Shown here in pieces: positions 34,292-41,434 of a stretch of DNA of 64,000 bases. A program made the position numbers and the translations under genes. Below the pieces are notes generated by a model. It worked only from the letters and a program-made list of their open reading frames with translations. It made no database searches and was not told where the DNA came from. This stretch comes from Streptomyces mashuensis (GTDB lineage Bacteria; Actinomycetota; Actinomycetes; Streptomycetales; Streptomycetaceae). The stretch lies in contig NZ_BNBD01000022.1 in the NCBI RefSeq assembly GCF_014654785.1, positions 1 to 64,000 of the forward strand, read 5' to 3'. How positions within the stretch are numbered: position 1 is the stretch's first letter; each line of letters starts with the position of its first letter.

Positions 34292-35464
34292 TTACCAGCC
34301 GCCGTTGCCGATCTCGGTGCGGTCGCCGGAGCGGCCGTTGCCGGTGCCGGGGTAGAAGTAGAGCTTCCCGGTCTCGCCCGGCTCCGACTCGACAGCGGCC
34401 AGGTCGCCGATGCCGTCGCCGTTGAAGTCGGCGCCCGCGTAGTCGGAGATGCCGTTCCAGCCGCCGGTACCGATTTCGGTGCGGTCGCCGATGCCGTTGC
34501 CGGTGCCGGGGTAGAGGAAGAGCTTGCCGGTGCTCGTCTCGGTGGCGATCAGGTCGTCCTTGCCGTCCTTGTTCACGTCACCGGGGCCGACCAGCTTGTT
34601 CATGCCGTTCCAGCCGCCCTTGCCGATCTCGACACGGTCGCCGAGCGCGCCGAGGCCGTTGATGTTGCCCGTGCCGGGGTAGAGAACGAGCTTGCCGGTG
34701 CTGATCTCCGTGGCGCCGACGTCCTTCTTGCCATCGCCGTTGAAGTCACCGGTGAACAGGTCCTTCAGACCGTTCCAGCCGCCGCGGCCGATCTCGATCC
34801 GGCTGCCGACACCGTTTCCGTTGCCGGGGTAGAGGAAGAGCTTGCCGGTGCTCGTCTCGGTCGCGATGAGGTCGTCCTTGCCGTCCTTGTTCATGTCCGC
34901 GACGGTCAGGTCCTTCATCCCGTTCCAGCCGCCATCCCCGATCTCGACGCGGTCGCCGAGGCGGCCGTTGCCGGTGCCCGGGTAGCTGAACAGCTTGCCC
35001 GACTTCACCTCGACGGCCACGAGGTCCTTCTTGCCGTCGCCGTTGAAGTCACCGGCGGTGAGGCTGGTCATGCCGGGGTCGGTGGGCTTCGGGGGGAAGG
35101 GGTCGGCGTGGTCGTCGCCGAGGCCGGCCGGGGGGCCGCAGTGGGGCCAGGCCATGACGCCCTGATCGGCGAGAATCTTCTCGGCGATGCGGATCTGCTG
35201 TTCCTTGGTGGCCAGGTCTGCGCGCGGGGCGTAGTCCCTGCCGCCGAAGGCGACCCAGGTGCTCTGGAGGATCTGGAGGCCGCCGTAGAGGTCGTAACGA
35301 GGGTTCTGGTTCTGCCAGTTGTTGGTGCTCTCGCAGAAGGCCACCTTGTCCCAGGTGGCGACCGATGCGGCCTGCGCGCTCCCGGAGTTGAGGAGCGACA
35401 GGGCGGCGACGGGGGCGACGGCGAGGGGCAGCAGGGCCTTGCGTATGCGGGCGGAGGAGGGCAT
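34292..35464 (-). CDS. secreted Rpf-like transglycosylase with C-terminal FG-GAP repeats
   Basis: 390 aa. Signal peptide 1-33 (ends SAQAA), then an Rpf-type transglycosylase domain (~34-110) with WDKVAFCESTNNWQNQNPRY containing the catalytic Glu and LYGGLQILQSTWVAFGG. A linker of ~20 residues follows, then five FG-GAP/VCBS repeats of ~50 residues (~132-390), each with a DxNxDGxxD-type calcium site (DFNGDGKKD, DMNKDGKDD, DFNGDGKKD, DVNKDGKDD, DFNGDGIGD), ending EIGNGGW. The Rpf domain cuts peptidoglycan and can wake dormant cells or spores. The repeats probably form a propeller-like binding module. It is the last gene of the three-gene FG-GAP set. Confidence 0.92.
   Translation of the reverse strand: MPSSARIRKALLPLAVAPVAALSLLNSGSAQAASVATWDKVAFCESTNNWQNQNPRYDLYGGLQILQSTWVAFGGRDYAPRADLATKEQQIRIAEKILADQGVMAWPHCGPPAGLGDDHADPFPPKPTDPGMTSLTAGDFNGDGKKDLVAVEVKSGKLFSYPGTGNGRLGDRVEIGDGGWNGMKDLTVADMNKDGKDDLIATETSTGKLFLYPGNGNGVGSRIEIGRGGWNGLKDLFTGDFNGDGKKDVGATEISTGKLVLYPGTGNINGLGALGDRVEIGKGGWNGMNKLVGPGDVNKDGKDDLIATETSTGKLFLYPGTGNGIGDRTEIGTGGWNGISDYAGADFNGDGIGDLAAVESEPGETGKLYFYPGTGNGRSGDRTEIGNGGW
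34293..35070 (-). repeat. FG-GAP module DNA repeat, copy 1
   Basis: About 780 bp that is nearly identical to 35524-36305 and 37695-38472. Comparing copies 1 and 2, a block of more than 200 bp (about 34583-34797 and 35821-36024) shows only a single difference by eye. The repeat ends at the stop codon in all copies. Confidence 0.85.
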
Positions 35465-35520
35465 GCGGAACCTTTTGGTGAGGGAGGGTGCGTCGGTGGG
35501 GAGGGAGCCCGGGGCTCAGG

Positions 35521-37578
35521 TCACCAGCCGCCGTTGCCGATCTCGGTGCGGTCGCCGAAGCGGCCGTTGCCGGTGCCGGGGTAGAAGTAGAGCTTTCCGG
35601 TCTGGCCCGGCTCCGACTCGACCGCGGCGAGGTCGCCGATGCCGTCGCCGTTGAAGTCGGCGCCGGCGTAGTCGCTGATGCCGTTCCAGCCGCCCGTGCC
35701 GATCTCGACGCGGTCACCGAGGCCGCTGCCGGTGCCCGGGTAGAGGAACAGCTTGCCGGTGCTCGTCTCGGTGGCGATCAGGTCGTCCTTGCCGTCCTTG
35801 TTCACGTCACCGGGGCCGACCAGCTTGTTCATGCCGTTCCAGCCACCCTTGCCGATCTCGACACGGTCGCCGAGCGCGCCGAGGCCGTTGATGTTGCCCG
35901 TGCCGGGGTAGAGAACGAGCTTGCCGGTGCTGATCTCCGTGGCGCCGACGTCCTTCTTGCCATCGCCGTTGAAGTCACCGGTGAACAGGTCCTTCAGACC
36001 GTTCCAGCCGCCGCGGCCGATCTCCACGCGGCTCGCCACGCCATTGCCATTGCCCGGGTACAGGAACAGCTTTCCGGTGCTGATCTCCGTCGCGATCAGG
36101 TCGTCCTTGCCGTCCTTGTTCATGTCCGCGACGGTCAGGTCCTTCATCCCGTTCCAGCCGCCATCCCCGATCTCGACACGGTCGCCCACGCGGCCGGTAC
36201 CGGTGCCCGGGTAGCTGAACAGCTTGCCCGACTTCACCTCGACGGCCACGAGGTCCTTCTTGCCGTCGCCGTTGAAGTCACCGGCGGTGAGGCTGGTCAT
36301 GCCGGGGTCGGTGACGGAGGGGGCGACGTCGATGTAGTCACGGTCGATGTGTATCTCGACCCCGCCGTACGTCTCGTCGACCTCGCCCTTGTACTGGTGC
36401 ACCCGCTGGTGATCGGCCCACTGGTAGTCCTTGGCGTACGGCTCGTCGGTGTCGGCCTTGTCGTTCCAGTTCGCCGAGTAGATGACGTCCGGGCGCAGGG
36501 AGCCGCCCTCGTCGTAGTCGTCGCTCAAGTGGCTGATGCCACTGGCTGCGGAGCTGTAGACACCCGAGCGGAAGCCGCTCTCCCGGACCCGCTCGGTCCA
36601 GCCGGAGAGGAAGTTCCGGACGGTCGGGCGATAGCCGTCGGCGTACGCCTCCATGTCGAAGTACAGCACCGTGCCGGGGACGAAGCCGTACTTCTTGGCG
36701 AGCGTGACGGCGTCGTCGGCCGCGTCCCGGCCCATGGCGGCTGCACGGCTGGAGCTGATGCGCGGAGCCTGCACCCCCACGTAGATGGGCAGCATGTGCC
36801 AGCCGGCGCGCGACTGCTCCGCCACCCAGTCGGGCGTCAGGTTGGGCTGCTCGTAGCCCCGCTCCGCGCCACCGATGTAGATACCGATGCCTCGGTAAGG
36901 GGAGTTGTTCCGCCAGGCGTTCATGGCCGAGCTGCTGGGAGCGGTGTACGTGTCGAATCCCTTGCCGGTGTAGCCGGTGCTGGGCGTCGAGGACCCCGAG
37001 GCGGCCAGCGAGCGCGGGGCCTGGCGGAGGGAACGCGGGGCGGCGGCGGGCTTCGCGGAGGAGTCGAGCTTCGCCGTGGCGAGGATCTGCTGAATCGCGG
37101 CCGGGCTGCTGCTGTACGCGGCGGTCGCGTGCAGCCCCGCTCCCTCGAAGGTGACGCGCACCTCTCTGCTCTCCGTTGCCGGCAGCGCGGCCGGCACGCT
37201 CTTGCCTGCGGGCACGCGCACGGCGTCGAGGTCCGCCCGCGGGTTGGCGCCGGAGATGGGCTCGATGACCATCGCCTCGGTCTTCGGGGCGACGCCCCGT
37301 TCGGCGCACTTCTGGTCCGCACCCGGGTGCCCCAGGTACACCACGTGCTGGTCGAGACGGACGCAGGTGTCGGGTGCCTTGTCGAGGTCCACCACCTTCC
37401 AGGTGGCGGGCACGTTCAGGTTGAGGCCCTTGTACGAGACGGTGGTGACGGACGACGTGTCGGCGCCGGGGGCCTTCGTCGCGGCCGTCGCCGGCGTCGT
37501 GGCCAGCTGGAGAGGAGCGGCGAGGACGGCGGCGGAGGCGACGAGCGTGGCGAGACGGCGCAGGTGTGCGGAACTCAC
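35521..37578 (-). CDS. secreted DUF1906 (Rv2525c-like glycoside hydrolase) protein with FG-GAP repeats
   Basis: 685 aa. Signal peptide 1-33. An N-terminal region (~40-190) includes VSYKGLNLNVPATWKVVDLD and LDQHVVYLGHPGADQKC. An Rv2525c-like glycoside-hydrolase-like domain (DUF1906) spans ~205-425 (YTGKGFDTYTAPSSSAMNAW, GIYIGGAERGYEQPNLTPDW, TVLYFDMEAYADG with acidic candidate catalytic residues, GVEIHIDRDYIDV). The C-terminal ~255 residues are the same five-repeat FG-GAP module as in the neighbours, ending GNGGW. DUF1906 proteins are thought to act on or bind cell-wall glycans. GTG at 37578 follows GGAGA. Confidence 0.9.
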   Translation of the reverse strand: MSSAHLRRLATLVASAAVLAAPLQLATTPATAATKAPGADTSSVTTVSYKGLNLNVPATWKVVDLDKAPDTCVRLDQHVVYLGHPGADQKCAERGVAPKTEAMVIEPISGANPRADLDAVRVPAGKSVPAALPATESREVRVTFEGAGLHATAAYSSSPAAIQQILATAKLDSSAKPAAAPRSLRQAPRSLAASGSSTPSTGYTGKGFDTYTAPSSSAMNAWRNNSPYRGIGIYIGGAERGYEQPNLTPDWVAEQSRAGWHMLPIYVGVQAPRISSSRAAAMGRDAADDAVTLAKKYGFVPGTVLYFDMEAYADGYRPTVRNFLSGWTERVRESGFRSGVYSSAASGISHLSDDYDEGGSLRPDVIYSANWNDKADTDEPYAKDYQWADHQRVHQYKGEVDETYGGVEIHIDRDYIDVAPSVTDPGMTSLTAGDFNGDGKKDLVAVEVKSGKLFSYPGTGTGRVGDRVEIGDGGWNGMKDLTVADMNKDGKDDLIATEISTGKLFLYPGNGNGVASRVEIGRGGWNGLKDLFTGDFNGDGKKDVGATEISTGKLVLYPGTGNINGLGALGDRVEIGKGGWNGMNKLVGPGDVNKDGKDDLIATETSTGKLFLYPGTGSGLGDRVEIGTGGWNGISDYAGADFNGDGIGDLAAVESEPGQTGKLYFYPGTGNGRFGDRTEIGNGGW
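35524..36305 (-). repeat. FG-GAP module DNA repeat, copy 2
   Basis: Second copy of the ~780-bp module that encodes five calcium-type repeats; see copies at 34293 and 37695. Confidence 0.85.
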
Positions 37579-37691
37579 GGTTTCTCCGAAGGCAGGCGGA
37601 AGCGACGGGAGCGGGGAGGAGGGGGAAGGGGCGGGCCCGCGGGGCTGCGGGCCCGCCCCTGGTCAGAGCAGAACCGGGTGACCGGGCGGGG

Positions 37692-39161
37692 TTACCAGCC
37701 GCCGTTGCCGATCTCGGTGCGGTCGCCGAGGCGGCCGTTGCCGGTGCCGGGGTAGAAGTAGAGCTTTCCGGTCTCGCCCGGCTCCGACTCGACGGCCGCG
37801 AGGTCGCCGATGCCGTCACCGTTGAAGTCGGCGCCGGCGTAGTCGGAGATGCCGTTCCAGCCGCCGTTACCGATCTCCACACGGCTCGCCACGCCATTGC
37901 CGTTGCCGGCGTAGAGGTAGAGCTTGCCGGTGCTGATCTCGGTGGCGACGAGGTCGTCCTTGCCGTCCTTGTTCACATCACCGGGGCTGACCAGCTTGTT
38001 CATCCCGTTCCAGCCGCCATTGCCGATCTCGATGCGGTCGCCCAGAGCGCCGAGGCCGTTGATGTTGCCGGTGCCGGGGTACAGGTAGAGCTTGCCCGTG
38101 TCGATCTCGGTGGCGCCGATGTCCTTCTTGCCGTCACCGTTGAAGTCGCCGGTGAACAGGTCCTTCAGACCGTTCCAGCCACCACGGCCGATCTCCACGC
38201 GGTCGCCGAGGCCGCTGCCGTTGCCGGGGTACAGGAACAGCTTGCCGGTGCTGATCTCCGTCGCGATCAGGTCGTCCTTGCCGTCCTTGTTCATGTCGGC
38301 GACGGTCAGGTCCTTCATCCCGTTCCAGCCGCCCTTGCCGATCTCCACGCGGTCACCGACACGGCCGGTACCGGTGCCCGGGTAGCTGAACAGCTTGCCC
38401 GTCTTGACCTCGGCGGCGACGAGGTCCTTCTTGCCGTCGCCGTTGAAGTCACCGGCGGTGAGGTTCGTCATGCCGGGGTCGGTGATGTCGTCGATGACGG
38501 ACTTGTTGCGGATCGGGAAGTAGCTGTCCGGGTCGTAGTTCGCGTAGTAGGCGTAGGGGAACACCTTGTGGTGGACGCCCGAGCCGGAGAAGTCGTAACC
38601 CCAGTAGCTGCTGTGGTCGTCGTCCGCCCACTTCTCGAACAGGACGATGTGCCCGTCGTTGCCCGGCTTGGGGTTCAGCAGGGCATCACCGGCCTTGAGC
38701 TCGTCCTTGCTGATCCGCTCCGCGACACCCGGGGTGAAGACGGGCGTGGTGAGCGAGTCGCCGAGGTTCCAGGCCATCGATGCATAACCGGAGCAGTCCA
38801 TCCGGTAGCCCTCGTACCAGCCGTCCTGGTTGTACTTCAGGCCCAGCCCCACCCAGGACTGCGCCCGGTTGATGACCTCGCTGCGCGTCAACTTCGGCGC
38901 CGCGAAGCCGGAGGTCCGCGGCGACGCCACAAGCCCTCTGTTCTTCTGCGCCTTCGGCAGCTTCGGTGCGTACGGCGCGGGGACCGGGGTGATCGGGCCC
39001 TGGCCGGGGTTGGCGTGGAGGTCCTGGTTCTGCTGGGCGGACGCGGCGGCGGCCGGGGCCGCCGTCGCCGAGCCGACCGATGCCGCGACCGTGCCGCCCG
39101 TGATGGCGCAGACGAGGGCGATGCCGATGGCGTGCGAGCGCAGAGTGGTGCGCTTGGGCAT
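37692..39161 (-). CDS. secreted NlpC/P60-like amidase with FG-GAP repeats
   Basis: 489 aa. Signal peptide 1-35, a Gln/Pro-rich segment, then a cysteine peptidase-like domain (~90-225). Cys is in YRMDCSGYASMAWNLG and His in GNDGHIVLFEKW, with INRAQSWVGLGLKYNQDGWY before it, which is the NlpC/P60 layout. The rest (~230-489) is the five-repeat FG-GAP module, again ending EIGNGGW. Such amidases cut peptide stems of peptidoglycan. AGGAGA supports the ATG at 39161. It is the first of the three FG-GAP genes, which together cover glycan-strand, glycan-binding and peptide-stem activities. Confidence 0.9.
   Translation of the reverse strand: MPKRTTLRSHAIGIALVCAITGGTVAASVGSATAAPAAAASAQQNQDLHANPGQGPITPVPAPYAPKLPKAQKNRGLVASPRTSGFAAPKLTRSEVINRAQSWVGLGLKYNQDGWYEGYRMDCSGYASMAWNLGDSLTTPVFTPGVAERISKDELKAGDALLNPKPGNDGHIVLFEKWADDDHSSYWGYDFSGSGVHHKVFPYAYYANYDPDSYFPIRNKSVIDDITDPGMTNLTAGDFNGDGKKDLVAAEVKTGKLFSYPGTGTGRVGDRVEIGKGGWNGMKDLTVADMNKDGKDDLIATEISTGKLFLYPGNGSGLGDRVEIGRGGWNGLKDLFTGDFNGDGKKDIGATEIDTGKLYLYPGTGNINGLGALGDRIEIGNGGWNGMNKLVSPGDVNKDGKDDLVATEISTGKLYLYAGNGNGVASRVEIGNGGWNGISDYAGADFNGDGIGDLAAVESEPGETGKLYFYPGTGNGRLGDRTEIGNGGW
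37695..38472 (-). repeat. FG-GAP module DNA repeat, copy 3
   Basis: Third copy, slightly more divergent from copies 1 and 2 than they are from each other; same reading frame and stop position. Confidence 0.85.
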
Positions 39162-39310
39162 GACGAAGTCTCCTGAGAAGCGTTTCGGGCATGGCGGTGC
39201 CGCCGAAGGGCCCGGGAAAGGAAGGGAGAAGAAGAGAAGAGAAGAGAGATGGACGCCGTCGTGGCGTCAGGGCCGGTGGGGCGGGGCCGGCGTGGGGCCG
39301 GCCCGGCCGG

Positions 39311-39469
39311 TTACTGCCAGCCCATGGAGGCGAGGACCACGTGCGACTGACCCTGGCCCGGCTCCTGCGCCTGGCCGGCGTGGCCGGCGGCCGGGGAGAG
39401 CAGTGCGGTGGCGGCGCCCAGCGCGAGGGCCAGGACCGCGGCGGCCTGGGCGATGCGGATGCGGGTCAT
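39311..39469 (-). CDS. 52-aa predicted secreted peptide
   Basis: A short gene on the same strand as, and 150 bp upstream of, the NlpC/P60-FG-GAP gene. It encodes MTRIRIAQAAAVLALALGAA, TALLSPAAGHA, an obvious signal peptide with an AGHA cleavage site, leaving a mature peptide of about 21 residues (GQAQEPGQGQSHVVLASMGW plus a final Gln). GGAAGGA precedes the ATG by 10 nt. Codon use shows strong GC at third positions. I do not recognise the family. It may be a small secreted factor co-expressed with the wall enzymes. Confidence 0.6.
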   Translation of the reverse strand: MTRIRIAQAAAVLALALGAATALLSPAAGHAGQAQEPGQGQSHVVLASMGWQ

Positions 39470-39744
39470 GTCGGGGTGGTCCTTCCGGTGCGGCGAAGTC
39501 GTGGGGAGGGAGACCGAACGGAGGCCCGGTGAACGTCCCGCGGTGACGTTTCTTCGGTAACTCCGGTGCGCTTCCGGTGTGCTGCAGATGCACGTTCCGT
39601 GCGCTTCGGTCTCGCTCGTCAGCCGGTGTCCCGGGCTGACAACGAATAGCTTCGCCGCAGGTCAGGCGGGGCGGAAGGGTTTTCCCCCGGCCTGAAACGG
39701 CCCTGGACGCTTCGGTCCAGGAGGCCGCACCCGCGGGGGACGGA

Positions 39745-40059
39745 TCAGTCCACGCCGGGTGCGGGCAGCAGGGCGTGCCGGTCCAGCAGCGGTACCTCGG
39801 CCTTCACCAGCCGCCACTCCCCCAGTCCCGCGCAGGTGCGGATGGCGCGGCGGCACAGCTCCGCGGTGCGTTCCTCGGCCTGCGTCAGCCCGTCGGCCAG
39901 GAGGAAGACCCCCAGGACCGGGTGGGGCCGGGCGTGCGGGTGCGCCACCACGTGCTCGACGCGTTCGTGGGGCAGCGCGAGGGCGAGGGTGGACTCCGCC
40001 ACCGTGTCGGGCAGGTGGGCACCGGGCGGCCCGCACAGGCTGGCGTGCACGAGATACAT
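39745..40059 (-). CDS. hypothetical 104-aa protein
   Basis: 104 aa, unrecognised. It starts MYLVHASLCGPPGAHLPDTV and is rich in His and Ala (HERVEHVVAHPHARPHPVLG), with no signal peptide or membrane helix. The centre (VLGVFLLADGLTQAEERTAEL) looks like an alpha/beta fold. It is divergent from the LuxR-type regulator gene; an inverted repeat lies 17 bp upstream of its ATG. Control by that regulator is a reasonable guess. Confidence 0.65.
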   Translation of the reverse strand: MYLVHASLCGPPGAHLPDTVAESTLALALPHERVEHVVAHPHARPHPVLGVFLLADGLTQAEERTAELCRRAIRTCAGLGEWRLVKAEVPLLDRHALLPAPGVD

Positions 40060-40075
40060 GGCGCCAACCCTCCCA

Positions 40076-40089
40076 ACAACAGGTGTTGT
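40076..40089. promoter_or_regulatory. inverted repeat, possible operator
   Basis: ACAACAGGTGTTGT, a 6-bp inverted repeat around GG in the spacer between the 104-aa gene and the regulator gene. It is low-GC for this genome. Confidence 0.4.
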
Positions 40090-40240
40090 GCTGCCACCCC
40101 GGAAACCGGAACGCTTCAGTCCATGGCCGGTACCGGCCACCTCTTCCGGTCCGGGCAGGGACAGGTGCGTACGGCATGTAATGATCGCGACTATTCGAGA
40201 GAGACGGTTGTTACCGCAGTTCTCAGGGGGATCGAAAGAC

Positions 40241-41227
40241 ATGCTGGACACATTGGGCCTGGACGCCACATCGGAACAGGTCTACCGAGGGATGCTCGTG
40301 ATGCCGGGGGCCGGAGTGGCCGTGCTGGCGGAGTATCTGGGGCTGACGGAGGCGGAGGTACGGAGAGGGCTGGACGCGCTCAGCGAGCTCGCACTGGTCT
40401 CCCCGGGGCTGGACGGCCGGACGCGCGCCGTCTCCCCGGAGATCGGTCTGGAGATGCTGATGTCGCGGCAGCAGGCGGAGCTCGCGGCGCGGCAGAAGCG
40501 CCTGGAGGAGTCCCGGGTGGCCGCGGCGCAGTTGATGGCCGAGTACGCCGACCAGCGGTCGGTCTCCGGCAACCTGGGCGGCGAGCAGCTGGTCGGCCTG
40601 GAGGAGATCCGGCACCGGCTGACGCGGCTGACGCGCGAGGTGCGCGAGGAGGTGATGGCCTTCAGCCCGGACGGCGCGCAGACCGAGGAGAACATGGCCG
40701 CGGCCCGGCCGCTGGACCGCGAGCTGCTGGGCCGGGGCGTGCGGATGCGTACGGTCTACCTCGACAGCGTGCGCAACAGCGCGCCGAGCACGGCGTACGC
40801 GCAGTGGCTCACCGACCTCGGCGGACAGGTGCGGACGGTGGCGGCGCTGCCCACCCGCCTGATCATCGTGGACCGGGCCACCGCCGTCATCCCGGTCAAC
40901 AGCGAGGACTCCGCGGCGCGGGCCGTGGTGCTCACCGGGCAGGGCATGCTGACCGCGCTGTGCGCGCTGTTCGAGCACGTCTGGGCCGGTGCGCGGCCGC
41001 TGGGCGTGGCGGCGCCCGGCCGTGACGAGCACGGGCTGACGGGGCAGGAGTCGGCGACCGTGCGGCTGCTGGCGGAGGGCCGCACCGACGACGCCATCGC
41101 CAAGCGGCTGGGCGTCTCGCAGCGCACGGCACGCCGCATCGCCACGGCCCTGATGGAACGCCTGGGCGCCCGCAGCCGCTTCGAGGCGGGCGTGCTGGCC
41201 GTCCGCGCAGGCTGGCTGCCCCAGTAG
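40241..41227 (+). CDS. LuxR-type HTH transcriptional regulator with TrmB-like N-terminus
   Basis: 328 aa. The N-terminal winged-helix segment (~8-60, SEQVYRGMLVMPGAGVAVLA) resembles TrmB-type domains. It is followed by a helical stretch, a central phospholipase-D-like/effector region (~115-245) and a C-terminal LuxR HTH (LTGQESATVRLLAEGRTDDA, LGVSQRTARRIATALMERLG). There is no receiver domain, so it is not a two-component regulator. Similar proteins are common and uncharacterised in Streptomyces. ATG at 40241 with CAGGGGG upstream. Likely targets are the divergent gene and itself. Confidence 0.88.
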   Translation: MLDTLGLDATSEQVYRGMLVMPGAGVAVLAEYLGLTEAEVRRGLDALSELALVSPGLDGRTRAVSPEIGLEMLMSRQQAELAARQKRLEESRVAAAQLMAEYADQRSVSGNLGGEQLVGLEEIRHRLTRLTREVREEVMAFSPDGAQTEENMAAARPLDRELLGRGVRMRTVYLDSVRNSAPSTAYAQWLTDLGGQVRTVAALPTRLIIVDRATAVIPVNSEDSAARAVVLTGQGMLTALCALFEHVWAGARPLGVAAPGRDEHGLTGQESATVRLLAEGRTDDAIAKRLGVSQRTARRIATALMERLGARSRFEAGVLAVRAGWLPQ

Positions 41228-41434
41228 GCCGCACCCCGTCCCACCCCTCCCGGGGCGGGTAATTCGCTCGCTCCCGCCGTCCCCCGCCGCCTAGACTCCT
41301 GGGCGCGGGGGCGGCTCCGCGGCGTGCTTCCTTCTCCTCTTCCGGGATTCGATCCAGTGCGCCCACTCTCCGCCCCCGTTCGCCTTTCCAGGGCAATGCA
41401 GGGGAACCCGGGGGAATTTCAGGGGGAGTTCGCC

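Noticed and set aside
34293..38472. Repeated DNA could be mistaken for a CRISPR or satellite array
   Set aside because: The repeats are coding, in frame, about 150 bp per protein repeat, and differ in a regular alternating pattern; there are no spacers.
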